Positions 17,147-24,920 of a stretch of DNA of 64,000 nucleotides are shown in pieces. Made by a program: the position numbers and the translations under genes. The stretch spans positions 1 to 64,000 of the forward strand of contig JANXUF010000121.1 in assembly GCA_025356335.1 (NCBI GenBank), read 5' to 3'. Positions within the stretch are counted from its first letter, which is position 1. Each line of letters begins with the position of its first letter. A model generated the notes under the pieces. It did no database searches. It was not told where the DNA came from and was given only the letters and a program-made list of their open reading frames with translations. This stretch comes from Actinomycetes bacterium (lineage in GTDB: Bacteria; Actinomycetota; Acidimicrobiia; Acidimicrobiales; Ilumatobacteraceae).

Positions 17147-17184
17147 GGAAACTAGTTGTCACGTTGGAAAGTAGTTTCTATACT
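17147..17184 (+). promoter_or_regulatory. Strong promoter with overlapping operator repeats
   Basis: TTGTCA at 17156-17161 and TATACT at 17179-17184 are spaced by 17 bp, close to the sigma-70 consensus. Two direct repeats, GGAAACTAGTT at 17147-17157 and GGAAAGTAGTT at 17166-17176, flank and enter the spacer, and GAAACTA/TAGTTTC also form an inverted pair. This looks like an operator. The natural candidate to bind it is the winged-helix protein encoded second in the operon, giving autorepression (inferred). Confidence 0.72.
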
Positions 17185-17227
17185 CGTCGACACGACCATT
17201 CAGACCACCAACTCGGAGGCGAACGCA

Positions 17228-17671
17228 GTGTCACAGATTTCACCGGAACAAGCACGAAACCAACTCGACGCTGCGCAGGCGTTGATCTGTACGACGGAGG
17301 AGGCAGCCCGTCGCAACGCCTACGTCGGCGTCATCACGACCGCAGGCGTCGGCGTACTGATCGCCGCCGTCCTCGCGGTGTCATGGGCCTTCGCCGGACA
17401 CAACAACCTTGCCTTCGCACTGTCGTTCGCCGCCTATGGCATCTCCCTCGGTCTGTTGATCGCCTGGCAGCGCTCGCACCAGCACGTCTTCCAGCGTGGG
17501 TTCGGACGTGCGTACCGGAACGCCTTCCTGGTGACGATGGTGCTCTATGCCTTCGGCATCGCCTGGTTGATCCGTCATGTCGGTTGGGTGATCATCACGC
17601 CGTACTGCGTGCTCGTGGCGTTGCCGATGCTCATCGCCGCCGCCCGCATGGCGCCGCGCAGCGGTCGATGA
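17228..17671 (+). CDS. Small integral membrane protein paired with a winged-helix regulator
   Basis: A 147-residue protein with an N-terminal soluble helix (ISPEQARNQLDAAQALI) and four predicted transmembrane segments: VGVITTAGVGVLIAAVLAV, NLAFALSFAAYGISLGLLIA, AFLVTMVLYAFGIAWLI and VIITPYCVLVALPMLIAAA. No family name is recognised with certainty. GTG 17228 is chosen because GGAGG lies 8 nt upstream. The gene overlaps the regulator gene by 3-4 nt (ATGA), a common arrangement in which a small membrane protein and its repressor are made together. Confidence 0.72.
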   Translation: MSQISPEQARNQLDAAQALICTTEEAARRNAYVGVITTAGVGVLIAAVLAVSWAFAGHNNLAFALSFAAYGISLGLLIAWQRSHQHVFQRGFGRAYRNAFLVTMVLYAFGIAWLIRHVGWVIITPYCVLVALPMLIAAARMAPRSGR

Positions 17672-18015
17672 GCGTCATGCCGCCCGATGCGTCACCGATC
17701 CCTGTGCTGCAACATCCACGACACCGCCTCAATGACATGATCCATTCGCCGGTGCGTCTCAGCATCATGGCGGCGCTGGCGAGCGCCGATCAGGCGGAGT
17801 TCGGCTTCGTCAGGGATGCGATCGAGGTCTCGGATTCCGTGCTGTCGAAACAGGTGACGATCCTCGAGTCGGCCGGCTACGTGAAGGTCGTCAAGGGCTA
17901 CGTCGGCAAGCGGCCGCGGACATGGCTCGGATTGACGAGAGCGGGCCGGACGGCGCTCATAGAGCACATGGCGGCGTTGCGGGCGATCTCGTCACAACTC
18001 GTTCCGGACGTCTAG
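17668..18015 (+). CDS. Winged-helix DNA-binding regulator (PF13601-like)
   Basis: A 115-residue one-domain regulator. HPRHRLNDMIHSPVRLSIMAALASADQAEF is the family opening, and the recognition helix with wing reads EVSDSVLSKQVTILESAGYVKVVKGYVGKRPRTWLGLT. It resembles MarR/ArsR-type regulators and lacks metal-binding cysteines. ATG 17668 overlaps the stop of the membrane protein gene, so both are translated together. It probably binds the GGAAAnTAGTT repeats at the operon promoter. The longer in-frame upstream extension is non-coding. Confidence 0.82.
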   Translation: MSVMPPDASPIPVLQHPRHRLNDMIHSPVRLSIMAALASADQAEFGFVRDAIEVSDSVLSKQVTILESAGYVKVVKGYVGKRPRTWLGLTRAGRTALIEHMAALRAISSQLVPDV

Positions 18016-18043
18016 TCGAGCTTGCCCGTTGCCCGATCGCCGA

Positions 18044-18079
18044 TGACTGCTGCCGCCACGTTGGTGACGGCAGCAGTCA
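18044..18079. terminator. Bidirectional terminator hairpin
   Basis: TGACTGCTGCCG (18044-18055) pairs perfectly with CGGCAGCAGTCA (18068-18079) across a 12-base loop. It sits between the convergent regulator and phoH genes. No T-run follows on either strand. Confidence 0.7.
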
Positions 18080-18086
18080 CTGAGCG

Positions 18087-19442
18087 TCAGCCGTCGAGAC
18101 CGTCGAGCAGGCCGGTGACCAGTGCAGCGATCGGGCTGCGCTCGCTACGGGTCAGGGTGATGTGAGCGAAGAGAGGGTGTCCCTTCAGTGCCTCGATCAC
18201 GCTGACGATGCCATCGTGGCGTCCGACGCGGAGGTTGTCGCGCTGGGCGACGTCGTGGGTCAGCACGACTCGGCTGTTGCGGCCCATTCGTGACAGCGCC
18301 GTCAGCAGTACCGGTCGTTCGAGGTTCTGCGCCTCGTCGATCACCACGAAGGCATCGGTGAGGCTGCGGCCGCGGATGTGCGTCAGCGGCAGCACCTCGA
18401 GCAACTGGCGGGCGAGCACTTCTTCGATGATCTCCGGGCCGACGATCGATTCGAGTGCGTCAGTGACGGCCGCGGCCCATGGCATCATCTTGTCTTCGGC
18501 GCCGCCCGGGAGGAAGCCGAGATCCTGGCCGCCAACGGCGAACAGCGGGCGGAAGACGAGGATGCGCTTGTGTGTCTGGCGTTCGAGCACCGCTTCCAGC
18601 CCGGCGGCGATCGCCAGCACGCTCTTGCCGGTGCCGGCGTTTCCACCGAGACTGACGATGCCGATGTCAGGATCCGACAGCACATCGATCGCAAAGCGCT
18701 GTTCAGCTGAGCGTCCGCGAACGCCGAAGAGTTCCTGATCCGGCCGGATGAGATGCAGGCGCTTGTCGGCGTGCACCCTGGCCATCGCCGACTGAGAACC
18801 TGCATGGAGTACGACGCCGGTGTGGCATTCGAGTTCCCTGGCCTCTGCAAGGTCGATCGCCCGCTCTTCGTAGAGTTCGTCGATGACTTCCCGGCCGACG
18901 ACGATCTCCGTCGTACCGGTGAAGGTCGTGTCCGACGCCATCTCGTTGCGGTATTCCTCCGCAGACAATCCGACGATGCTCGCCTTGAGCCGCAGCGGCA
19001 GATCCTTGGTGACGACCGTGACGTCATGACCCTCGTCGGCGAGCGACTTGGCGACGGCAAGGATGCGATGATCGTTGCTGTCGCCGGTCAATGCCGCCGG
19101 AAGCCCACTGAGATTCGAATGGTTGATCTCGACCCGGAGCGTCCCGCCGGCGTCGTTCACCGGCAGTCGAGACGTCAGCGAACCGTAGTCGAGCCGCAAT
19201 GCCTCGAACGCCCGCAGGCTGTTGCGGGCGGACCAGCCGAGTTCCGGATGATTCCGCTTGCCCTCGAGTTCGGTGATGACGACGAGCGGGATCACGACCT
19301 CGTGTTCGTCGAAGCGGGTAATCGCTTTCGGATCCGCCAACAACACTGAGGTGTCCAGTACGTAGACCCGCCGGGCATCCCCCGGCGGCTCGCTCTCCAG
19401 AGGAGCAGACGAATGGGACACGGACCTCAGCGGTTGGTGCAC
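18087..19442 (-). CDS. PhoH-family protein with N-terminal PIN domain
   Basis: A 451-residue two-domain protein. Residues about 27-160 form a PIN ribonuclease domain ([13 protein letters not shown], then [14 protein letters not shown], and [12 protein letters not shown]). Residues about 250-445 form the PhoH ATPase ([20 protein letters not shown] as Walker [14 protein letters not shown] as Walker B, then a [17 protein letters not shown] motif). The PIN-PhoH arrangement is known in actinobacteria and has RNA helicase/nuclease activity in a mycobacterial homologue. The start is GTG 19442; GTG 19421 is an alternative. Confidence 0.88.
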   Translation of the reverse strand: MHQPLRSVSHSSAPLESEPPGDARRVYVLDTSVLLADPKAITRFDEHEVVIPLVVITELEGKRNHPELGWSARNSLRAFEALRLDYGSLTSRLPVNDAGGTLRVEINHSNLSGLPAALTGDSNDHRILAVAKSLADEGHDVTVVTKDLPLRLKASIVGLSAEEYRNEMASDTTFTGTTEIVVGREVIDELYEERAIDLAEARELECHTGVVLHAGSQSAMARVHADKRLHLIRPDQELFGVRGRSAEQRFAIDVLSDPDIGIVSLGGNAGTGKSVLAIAAGLEAVLERQTHKRILVFRPLFAVGGQDLGFLPGGAEDKMMPWAAAVTDALESIVGPEIIEEVLARQLLEVLPLTHIRGRSLTDAFVVIDEAQNLERPVLLTALSRMGRNSRVVLTHDVAQRDNLRVGRHDGIVSVIEALKGHPLFAHITLTRSERSPIAALVTGLLDGLDG

Positions 19443-19545
19443 GACACCCCGGTTTCAGTTGGAGAGACGGATGGGGACCACGTCGAAATCGACGTTGCCT
19501 ATTCGTACCTCATCGGCGATCTGCGTGCGTGGCTTTCAACATGAA

Positions 19546-19551
19546 TAGTTT
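19546..19551 (+). promoter_or_regulatory. -10 box TAGTTT that selects the HIT start
   Basis: TAGTTT ends 7 nt before ATG 19559, favouring this start over the in-frame ATG at 19541 and start at 19529. Confidence 0.5.
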
Positions 19552-19558
19552 GTGTCGG

Positions 19559-19990
19559 ATGAGTTCGTGCCCGTTCTGTGAGATCGTCGCCAGCCTCGAC
19601 GCCGCCTCGCCGTCGGCGTCGATCGTCTTCGAAGATCAGCGAGCAGTGGGTTTCCTCGATCGCTCGCCGGTGTTCAAGGGCCATGTTCTGGTGATCCCCC
19701 GTCAGCATGTCGTGACGCTCAGCGATCTCCCGACGCCGGCCATCGGCCCGTTCTTCGAGCGTGTCCAGCGGATCACGGCAGCGGTCGAGGAGGGCCTCGG
19801 CGCCGACGGGACATTCGTGGCGATGAACAACATCGTCAGCCAGAGCGTCGCCCATCTCCATGTCCACATCGTCCCCCGTCGGCGAAAAGACGGCCTGCGC
19901 GGCTTCTTCTGGCCCCGCCAGAAATACGCCTCGGACGCCGAAGCCGACGAATACGCCACGCGGATCGCCGGCGCCCTCCGGGATTGCTGA
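19559..19990 (+). CDS. HIT-family nucleotide hydrolase/transferase
   Basis: A 143-residue histidine-triad protein. The opening MSSCPFCEIVA is the usual HIT start (the CxxC pair may bind zinc), and the triad is HLHVHIVPR near residue 103. Members hydrolyse nucleoside phosphoramidates or dinucleotides; the exact substrate is not readable. The C-terminal FFWPRQKYASDAEADEYATRI segment is common in actinobacterial members. It is divergent from phoH. Confidence 0.88.
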   Translation: MSSCPFCEIVASLDAASPSASIVFEDQRAVGFLDRSPVFKGHVLVIPRQHVVTLSDLPTPAIGPFFERVQRITAAVEEGLGADGTFVAMNNIVSQSVAHLHVHIVPRRRKDGLRGFFWPRQKYASDAEADEYATRIAGALRDC

Positions 19991-20097
19991 CGGCTGAGGC
20001 CTGACCGGTCACCACCCGGGTACCAGAGGATCCGTCGTGCGACATTTGGTACCAGCGCCCACGTCATCTGGCAGCTCACCGCTGCAAGACTGTCGCC

Positions 20098-21417
20098 ATG
20101 GCCGCGAGCGTTGGGTTGCTGACCGATCGATACGAGCTGACGATGCTCGGAGCTGCACTCCGTGACGGCAGCGCGCATACTCCGTGCGTCTTCGAGGTCT
20201 TCACCCGACGCCTTCCGGGTGGCCGCCGCTACGGCGTGGTGGCCGGCACGGCGAGGGTACTGGACGCCATCACTGCGTTCGGGGTCGACGCCGAGGAGTT
20301 GGAATGGCTCCATGGCGTCGGCGCTGTCGACGAAGCCACCGCCGCGTACCTGCAGAACTATCGCTTCACCGGCCGCGTCGACGGCTATCCGGAGGGCGAG
20401 GTGTTTTTCCCGAACTCTCCGATCCTGACAGTGCGTGGAACATTTGCCGAGGCGATCCTCCTCGAAACAGTGGTGCTCTCGATCCTCAACCACGACGCAG
20501 CGATTGCCGCCGCGGCTTCGAGGATGGTCATCGCAGCCCGCGATCGACCGATCATCGAGATGGGTTCGAGGCGGACACACGAACGCGCCGCCGTCGACGC
20601 CTCGCGTGCCGCCTACCTGGCGGGATTCGTTTCGACATCGAATCTCGCTGCCGGCAGAACCTATGGGATCCCGACGGGTGGAACGGCGGCGCACGCCTAC
20701 ACGCTGCTGCACGCCGACGAGTTGACCGCGTTCCGTTCTCAGGTCGCACAGCACGGTGCATCGACGACGTTCCTCGTCGACACCTACGACATCACCCAGG
20801 GAATTGCCAATGCCGCAGCCGCAGCCGGCACCGGTCTCGGCGCGATCCGCATCGATTCCGGAGATCTCGGGGTGCTCGCACTCCACGCCCGTTCTCAACT
20901 CGACGCACTCGGCTGCCATGACACCAAGATTGTCGTCAGCGGAGATCTGGACGAGTACGCCATTGCCGGTCTCGGTGCCTCGCCGGTCGACATCTACGGC
21001 GCCGGCACCGCTGTCGTGGTCGGCTCCGGCGCGCCGACGGCCGGTCTCGTCTACAAGCTCGTCGAAGTCGACGGTCGACCAGTCGCCAAGCGGTCGGAGC
21101 ACAAGGTGACGCGTGGCGGCATGAAAGTTGCGCTGCGCGCTCATCGTCCGAGTGGTATCGCCACGGAGGAGATCGTCGTCGCCGGGTCAGAACGGCGCCG
21201 CGACGCACAGGTCCAGGAAATGCTCACCGACGATGACGGACTCCGTCAGATCAACGAGACGCTGCTCGACAACGGTGAGCTGACGAAGGCTGGCCGTCAG
21301 ACACTCGACCAGAGTCGTGAACGCCTTCGTGACACGCTTCGGACGCTGCCATGGGAAGGCCTTGCGTTGTCCAAGGGTGAGCCAGCGCTGACCGTTCGGT
21401 TCGTCACGGTCGACTGA
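20098..21417 (+). CDS. pncB: Nicotinate phosphoribosyltransferase
   Basis: Converts nicotinate, PRPP and ATP to nicotinate mononucleotide in NAD salvage. The 439-residue protein opens LLTDRYELTMLGAAL, typical of the family. It has the phosphate-binding FGSRR-equivalent MGSRRTHERAAVDASRAAYLAGF, the IPTGGTAAHAY motif (normally G-T-x-A-H), VDTYDITQG and the core IRIDSGDLGVLA. ATG 20098 follows AAGACT by 6 nt, a weak -10 sequence. It has no evident operon partner. Confidence 0.93.
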   Translation: MAASVGLLTDRYELTMLGAALRDGSAHTPCVFEVFTRRLPGGRRYGVVAGTARVLDAITAFGVDAEELEWLHGVGAVDEATAAYLQNYRFTGRVDGYPEGEVFFPNSPILTVRGTFAEAILLETVVLSILNHDAAIAAAASRMVIAARDRPIIEMGSRRTHERAAVDASRAAYLAGFVSTSNLAAGRTYGIPTGGTAAHAYTLLHADELTAFRSQVAQHGASTTFLVDTYDITQGIANAAAAAGTGLGAIRIDSGDLGVLALHARSQLDALGCHDTKIVVSGDLDEYAIAGLGASPVDIYGAGTAVVVGSGAPTAGLVYKLVEVDGRPVAKRSEHKVTRGGMKVALRAHRPSGIATEEIVVAGSERRRDAQVQEMLTDDDGLRQINETLLDNGELTKAGRQTLDQSRERLRDTLRTLPWEGLALSKGEPALTVRFVTVD

Positions 21418-21563
21418 CCGGGCCCGAATTCCCAATGAAATCAAGGGCTTGAACGCGTTCGGTCCGTTCGAGGATCGGCTCGATCTGCTGAAAAACCGTC
21501 CTTCGTTCCGTTTGGCGCGAACCGGCCACGTCGCTCAAACCCTTTGTTTCAGCGACATTTCGC

Positions 21564-21583
21564 TACTATTTGCATTTGCAAAT
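21564..21583 (+). promoter_or_regulatory. AT-rich promoter and palindrome upstream of HU
   Basis: The 248-bp gap before the HU gene is much more AT-rich than its surroundings at about 21540-21610. It holds a TACTAT hexamer (21564-21569) and a palindrome ATTTGCA-TT-TGCAAAT (21568-21583), a likely protein-binding site. A candidate -35, TTGTTT at 21544-21549, is only 14 bp away from TACTAT, so the exact promoter is uncertain. The long leader ends with a strong AGGAGGA ribosome-binding site. Confidence 0.5.
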
Positions 21584-21665
21584 AATTGAGTGCTTGTAAT
21601 TCACGACATGTTCATGTTCGATAGGCCCCGCGAATCAATTCGTACCCAGGAGGAATGGAAACTCA

Positions 21666-21962
21666 ATGACAACCAAAGCTGAGTTGATCGAAGCTGTGGC
21701 GGGCAACGCTGGCACCAGCAAAGCTGATGCTGAAAAAGTACTCGGTGCCTTCTTCGACCAAGTTGTCGCAGTAGCGAAAAAGGGCGACAAGGCGGCGTGG
21801 CCGGGCTTCGGCTCGTTCAGCACCACCAAGTCGAAGGCCCGCGTCGGCCGCAACCCGCAGACCGGCGAGCCCGTAAAGATCGCAGCGTCGACACGCCTCA
21901 AATTCACCGCCAGCTCCACGCTGAAGACGGCGCTCAATCCACCCAAGAAAACGAAGAAATAA
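21666..21962 (+). CDS. hup: HU-family nucleoid DNA-binding protein
   Basis: A 98-residue histone-like HU protein. It has the dimerising helices (TKAELIEAVAGNAGTSKADAEKVLGAFFDQV), the GFGSFSTTKSKARVGRNPQTGEPVKIAAS DNA-binding arm (the proline-tipped beta arm, residues about 46-76) and a basic end PPKKTKK. It bends and compacts DNA. A perfect AGGAGG lies 9-14 nt upstream of ATG, unlike most genes here. In mycobacteria and Streptomyces one HU has a long Lys/Ala tail fused at this C-terminus. Here a tail of that kind is encoded by a separate downstream gene. Confidence 0.95.
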   Translation: MTTKAELIEAVAGNAGTSKADAEKVLGAFFDQVVAVAKKGDKAAWPGFGSFSTTKSKARVGRNPQTGEPVKIAASTRLKFTASSTLKTALNPPKKTKK

Positions 21963-21982
21963 CGGACCCGAAGGGAACCCCA

Positions 21983-22339
21983 GTGGCAGCAACAAAGAAG
22001 GCAGCGGCTCCGGCCAAGAAGGCAGCGGCCCCGGCGAAGAAGGCAGCGGCTCCGGCCAAGGCTGCGGCCCCGGCGAAGAAGGCAGCGGCCCCGGCCAAGG
22101 CACCGGCGAAGAAAGCAGCGGCTCCGGCCAAGGCTGCGGCTCCGGCCAAGAAGGCAGCGGCTCCGGCCAAGGCAGCGGCTCCGGCCAAGGCAGCGGCTCC
22201 GGCCAAGGCTGCGGCTCGGGCGAAGAAGGCAGCGGCCCCGGCGAAGAAGGCGGCGGCTCCGGCCAAGGCATCGGCCAAGAAGGCTGCGGCTCCGGCCAAG
22301 GCTGCAGCTCCGGCGAAGAAGGCAGCCAAGAAGAAGTAG
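21983..22339 (+). CDS. Histone H1-like lysine/alanine/proline repeat protein
   Basis: A 118-residue protein made almost wholly of AAAPAKK/AAAPAKA heptads ending in AAKKK. It resembles the C-terminal tail of HupB/HupS and eukaryotic H1, and would bind DNA non-specifically. It begins with GTG 20 bp after the HU stop, in a different frame, with a possible AGGG ribosome-binding site 9 nt upstream. The repeats at the DNA level (GCGGCTCCGGCCAAG) are prone to length change and assembly error. The protein therefore looks like the HU tail split off as its own cistron (inference). Confidence 0.78.
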   Translation: MAATKKAAAPAKKAAAPAKKAAAPAKAAAPAKKAAAPAKAPAKKAAAPAKAAAPAKKAAAPAKAAAPAKAAAPAKAAARAKKAAAPAKKAAAPAKASAKKAAAPAKAAAPAKKAAKKK

Positions 22340-22357
22340 TCTCGAATTCGGGATCGT

Positions 22358-22386
22358 GAGGCGGGGGGCCGTGAGCCCTCCGCCTC
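22358..22386. terminator. Strong hairpin between the H1-like gene and lmbE
   Basis: GAGGCGGGGGG pairs with CCCTCCGCCTC (one G-T pair) around a 7-base loop. It lies between convergent genes and has no T-run. Confidence 0.65.
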
Positions 22387-22447
22387 GACACCCATCCGCT
22401 GTTCGAGTCGGCTCGAATCGCCTGCAGCGACTCCGCCGGCTGATCAG

Positions 22448-23221
22448 TCAGAGATCAGTGATGGTCGCAAACGCCTCGGCCGCGGCGAGCTGGAACGGTC
22501 TGCCGATCGAGGCCAGTCGCTGAGCGATCCGCTCTCGGAACTCGGCGATCTGCTCGGCGTCGATCGCTTTCATCGTCGACTCGAACTGGCTGAGGTGCGC
22601 CATCAGTGCGTTCAGTTTGAGGTCGACGAAACCGCCGACGTCCTCCACATGGTTGACCTCGTCGGCTTCCCACAAGAGCATCGTCTGGGGCCGGTGTGGA
22701 GACAGTCCGTGCTCCTTGAAGAAGTGCGGGTCACGCGCAGCGACGACCCCCTCGCAGGCCAACAGGCCGGCGTGACGGTGATCGGGATGCAGCCGGTAGC
22801 GCTTCCATGGATCGTGACCGAGAACGACGTCGGGCTGCAATATGCGGATCCATCTGGCGACTTCTCCGCGGCTTTCCAGCGAGCTGTCCAGCTCACCGTC
22901 GACGTGGCCGAGGAAGACGACCTGGCCTCTCGTGCCGAGCCGCGCTGCCGCCACGCGTTGCTCACGTCGACGCGTCTGGATCAATGCAGCAGTGTCGGCG
23001 TCCGGGTTCCACGTTCCCTTCGAGCCGTCGGTGCAGATCAGGTGGTGGACGATGCAGCCTGCTGCAGACCACTTCGCCAACGTCGCACCACAGCCGAATT
23101 CGACGTCGTCTGGATGGGCGCCGATTGCCAGCGCCGATTTCGGCGTCGGGAGGTTGCGGCTGATCGAGGCCGTCGGGCCGAGCGGCCCTAGCTCGGGTTG
23201 GCCTGGCTCGTTTGGGCCCAT
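22448..23221 (-). CDS. LmbE/PIG-L family N-acetylglucosaminyl deacetylase
   Basis: A 257-residue zinc-dependent deacetylase. The metal site is given by IGAHPDDVEFGCGATLAKW (His, Asp, Asp) and by LHPDHRHAG further on. Relatives in actinobacteria include MshB and Mca of mycothiol metabolism, which fits the TIGR03086 protein elsewhere in the window, but other PIG-L enzymes act on different sugar amides and the substrate cannot be decided here. It overlaps cofC by 34 bp and lies downstream of it in the same operon. Confidence 0.85.
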   Translation of the reverse strand: MGPNEPGQPELGPLGPTASISRNLPTPKSALAIGAHPDDVEFGCGATLAKWSAAGCIVHHLICTDGSKGTWNPDADTAALIQTRRREQRVAAARLGTRGQVVFLGHVDGELDSSLESRGEVARWIRILQPDVVLGHDPWKRYRLHPDHRHAGLLACEGVVAARDPHFFKEHGLSPHRPQTMLLWEADEVNHVEDVGGFVDLKLNALMAHLSQFESTMKAIDAEQIAEFRERIAQRLASIGRPFQLAAAEAFATITDL

Positions 23222-23793
23222 GGCGGAACTATCTCCTGGATTCGTGGATCGGCAAGATCAGCCGGTGTGTCGACGTCGAGTGCCAGCGCATCGTCGTGTT
23301 CCACGTGGAGTTCGGCACCGAGGAGATGGGCTTCGTGCAGGTGGGCCTGGAAGGAGCCGGCGCCGTAGTGGAACTCGAACGCCAGCGCCGTCGACAGGGC
23401 CAACACGTTCGTGCCGTCGCGTCTGGTGTCAGCGACGAGGGTGATGCCGTCATGATCGGCGAAATGCTTCAGTGTCGTCGCCAGCGGCAGGTCGCTGTGG
23501 GCAACGACGACACGGTCGAAGCCCTGTGTCGCCAGTTGGGCGACGCCGCTGCCGACGGCGGCATTGAGGCCGAGTCGCGGTGTCCACAGCGCCGTTGCGC
23601 CGACGATCGTTGCCCAACTGCGCACCTCTTCGTCGTCGCAGACCACGAACACCGGTAGCGACTCAGCCGACGTGACGACCCGCTCCGCCATCCAACGAGA
23701 GAGCGCACCGCGGTGTTCGGCATCGAGGACTTCGGACAACCGGAGCTTCGCCGCGCTGAACGCTTTGACAGGGATCAGTACGCCAGCTCGCAC
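23188..23793 (-). CDS. cofC: 2-phospho-L-lactate (phosphoenolpyruvate) guanylyltransferase
   Basis: A 201-residue CofC/FbiD-type nucleotidyltransferase of coenzyme F420 synthesis. It opens VLIPVKAFSAAKLRL, has the HSDLPLA metal/nucleotide motif, DTRRDGTNVLAL and the YGAGSFQAHLHEA segment, all typical. In actinobacteria it joins GTP with phosphoenolpyruvate. Other F420 genes (cofD/fbiA, fbiB) are not in the window. It starts with GTG 23793, 6 nt after TAGAGT, and is divergent from gpsA with 30 bp between start codons. Confidence 0.9.
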   Translation of the reverse strand: MRAGVLIPVKAFSAAKLRLSEVLDAEHRGALSRWMAERVVTSAESLPVFVVCDDEEVRSWATIVGATALWTPRLGLNAAVGSGVAQLATQGFDRVVVAHSDLPLATTLKHFADHDGITLVADTRRDGTNVLALSTALAFEFHYGAGSFQAHLHEAHLLGAELHVEHDDALALDVDTPADLADPRIQEIVPPWAQTSQANPS

Positions 23794-23799
23794 ACCCGC

Positions 23800-23816
23800 A
23801 CTCTACGCCCTACGCT
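23800..23816. promoter_or_regulatory. Back-to-back -10 boxes of cofC and gpsA
   Basis: TAGAGT on the minus strand (23800-23805) lies 6 nt before cofC GTG, and TACGCT on the plus strand (23811-23816) lies 7 nt before gpsA ATG. Only 5 bp separate the two boxes, so polymerase probably cannot open both at once. Confidence 0.6.
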
Positions 23817-23823
23817 CCTCCGG

Positions 23824-24828
23824 ATGCGGATCAACGTCGCGGTCATCGGTGCAGGCTCGTGGGGAACGACCGTGGCGGCCCTGGCGTCGACCAACACGCC
23901 GACGGTGCTGTGGTCACGGCGGCCAGAACTCGCCGATCAGATCAACACCACTCACGTCAACGGCGACTATCTGCCGTCGTTCACCCTGCCGGACGACTTG
24001 CGGGCGACCGCCGATATGGCGGACGCCGTCGGCCGAGCCGATGTCCTCGTGATGGCAGTGCCGTCGCACGGCTTCCGTGCCATCGTTGCGGAGACGGCAC
24101 CGTTCATCCGACCATGGGTGCCGGTGGTCTCACTCAGCAAAGGACTGGAACAGGGAACGCTCAAACGGATGAGCGAGGTCGTCAACGACGAACTCCCTGG
24201 CCACCCGGTCGCAGTGCTCACTGGACCCAATCTTGCCAAGGAGATCCTCGCCGGCCAGCCGGCCGCCAGTGTCGTGGCGATCGGCGACGGGGTCATCGGC
24301 GCCGAACTGCAGCGGATCTTCAGCACGTCGAAGCTGCGGATCTACACGAACCCCGACATGATCGGCTGCGAGGTCGCCGGTGTCGTCAAGAATGTCATCG
24401 CCATCGCCGCCGGCATTGCCGAGGGAATGGGTTTCGGCGACAACACTCGGGCGACGATCATCACCAGGGGATTGGCGGAGATGGGTCGCTTCGGCGTCGC
24501 CCTCGGCGGTCACCCGCTGACATTTTCGGGCCTCGCCGGCATGGGCGACCTCATCGCCACGTGTGCCTCACGCCAGAGCCGCAACAACATGGTCGGCTAC
24601 AAGCTCGGGATGGGCCAGTCGATCGGCGCGATCCTCGCCGAGATGAAGATGGTGGCAGAAGGCGTCAAGTCGTGTCCGTCGGTGCAGGCGCTGGCGCGCA
24701 GGCATGGACTGGAAATGCCGATCACCGATCAGATGGTCGCCGTCTGCCACGAGGGCGTCTCGGCGGGCGACGCTCTTGCGGCGTTGATGGCACGGGAGGG
24801 CCGCAGCGAACTCGAGGGTTGGGAATAG
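23824..24828 (+). CDS. gpsA: Glycerol-3-phosphate dehydrogenase (NAD(P)+)
   Basis: Reduces dihydroxyacetone phosphate to sn-glycerol 3-phosphate for phospholipids. The Rossmann motif VIGAGSWGTTVAALAS is at the N-terminus. The family signature LTGPNLAKEI and the catalytic Lys in AGVVKNVIAIAAGIAEGMGFGDNTRA are intact, and GLAGMGDLIATCASRQSRNN is conserved. The length of 334 residues is normal. ATG 23824 is supported by TACGCT 7 nt upstream; the longer in-frame extension is antisense to cofC. Confidence 0.95.
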   Translation: MRINVAVIGAGSWGTTVAALASTNTPTVLWSRRPELADQINTTHVNGDYLPSFTLPDDLRATADMADAVGRADVLVMAVPSHGFRAIVAETAPFIRPWVPVVSLSKGLEQGTLKRMSEVVNDELPGHPVAVLTGPNLAKEILAGQPAASVVAIGDGVIGAELQRIFSTSKLRIYTNPDMIGCEVAGVVKNVIAIAAGIAEGMGFGDNTRATIITRGLAEMGRFGVALGGHPLTFSGLAGMGDLIATCASRQSRNNMVGYKLGMGQSIGAILAEMKMVAEGVKSCPSVQALARRHGLEMPITDQMVAVCHEGVSAGDALAALMAREGRSELEGWE

Positions 24829-24908
24829 CCTGCTGCACTGACAACGAGAAGCCGAGCCGATGGGCTGTTGCGGGCCGTGAACAGAAGCCGTCGGAAGAGG
24901 CTCGCGGA

Positions 24909-24914
24909 TAGCGT
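24909..24914 (+). promoter_or_regulatory. -10 box TAGCGT for the unknown 400-residue protein
   Basis: TAGCGT ends 6 nt before GTG 24921, supporting that start. Confidence 0.45.
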
Positions 24915-24920
24915 CGAGGC

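Noticed and set aside
19702-21144. Minus-strand 480-residue frame
   Set aside because: Antisense to pncB and the HIT gene; shadow composition.
21950-21985. Programmed -1 frameshift joining HU to the Lys/Ala tail
   Set aside because: No standard slippery heptamer in phase (A-rich codons end AAG AAA TAA) and the tail gene has a GTG with a possible ribosome-binding site. Kept only as a remote option.
21663-22391. Minus-strand open frame of 242 residues rich in PEPLPWPEP repeats
   Set aside because: It is the antisense of the AAAPAKK repeat gene; repeats on one strand always give repeats on the other, and no start context supports it.
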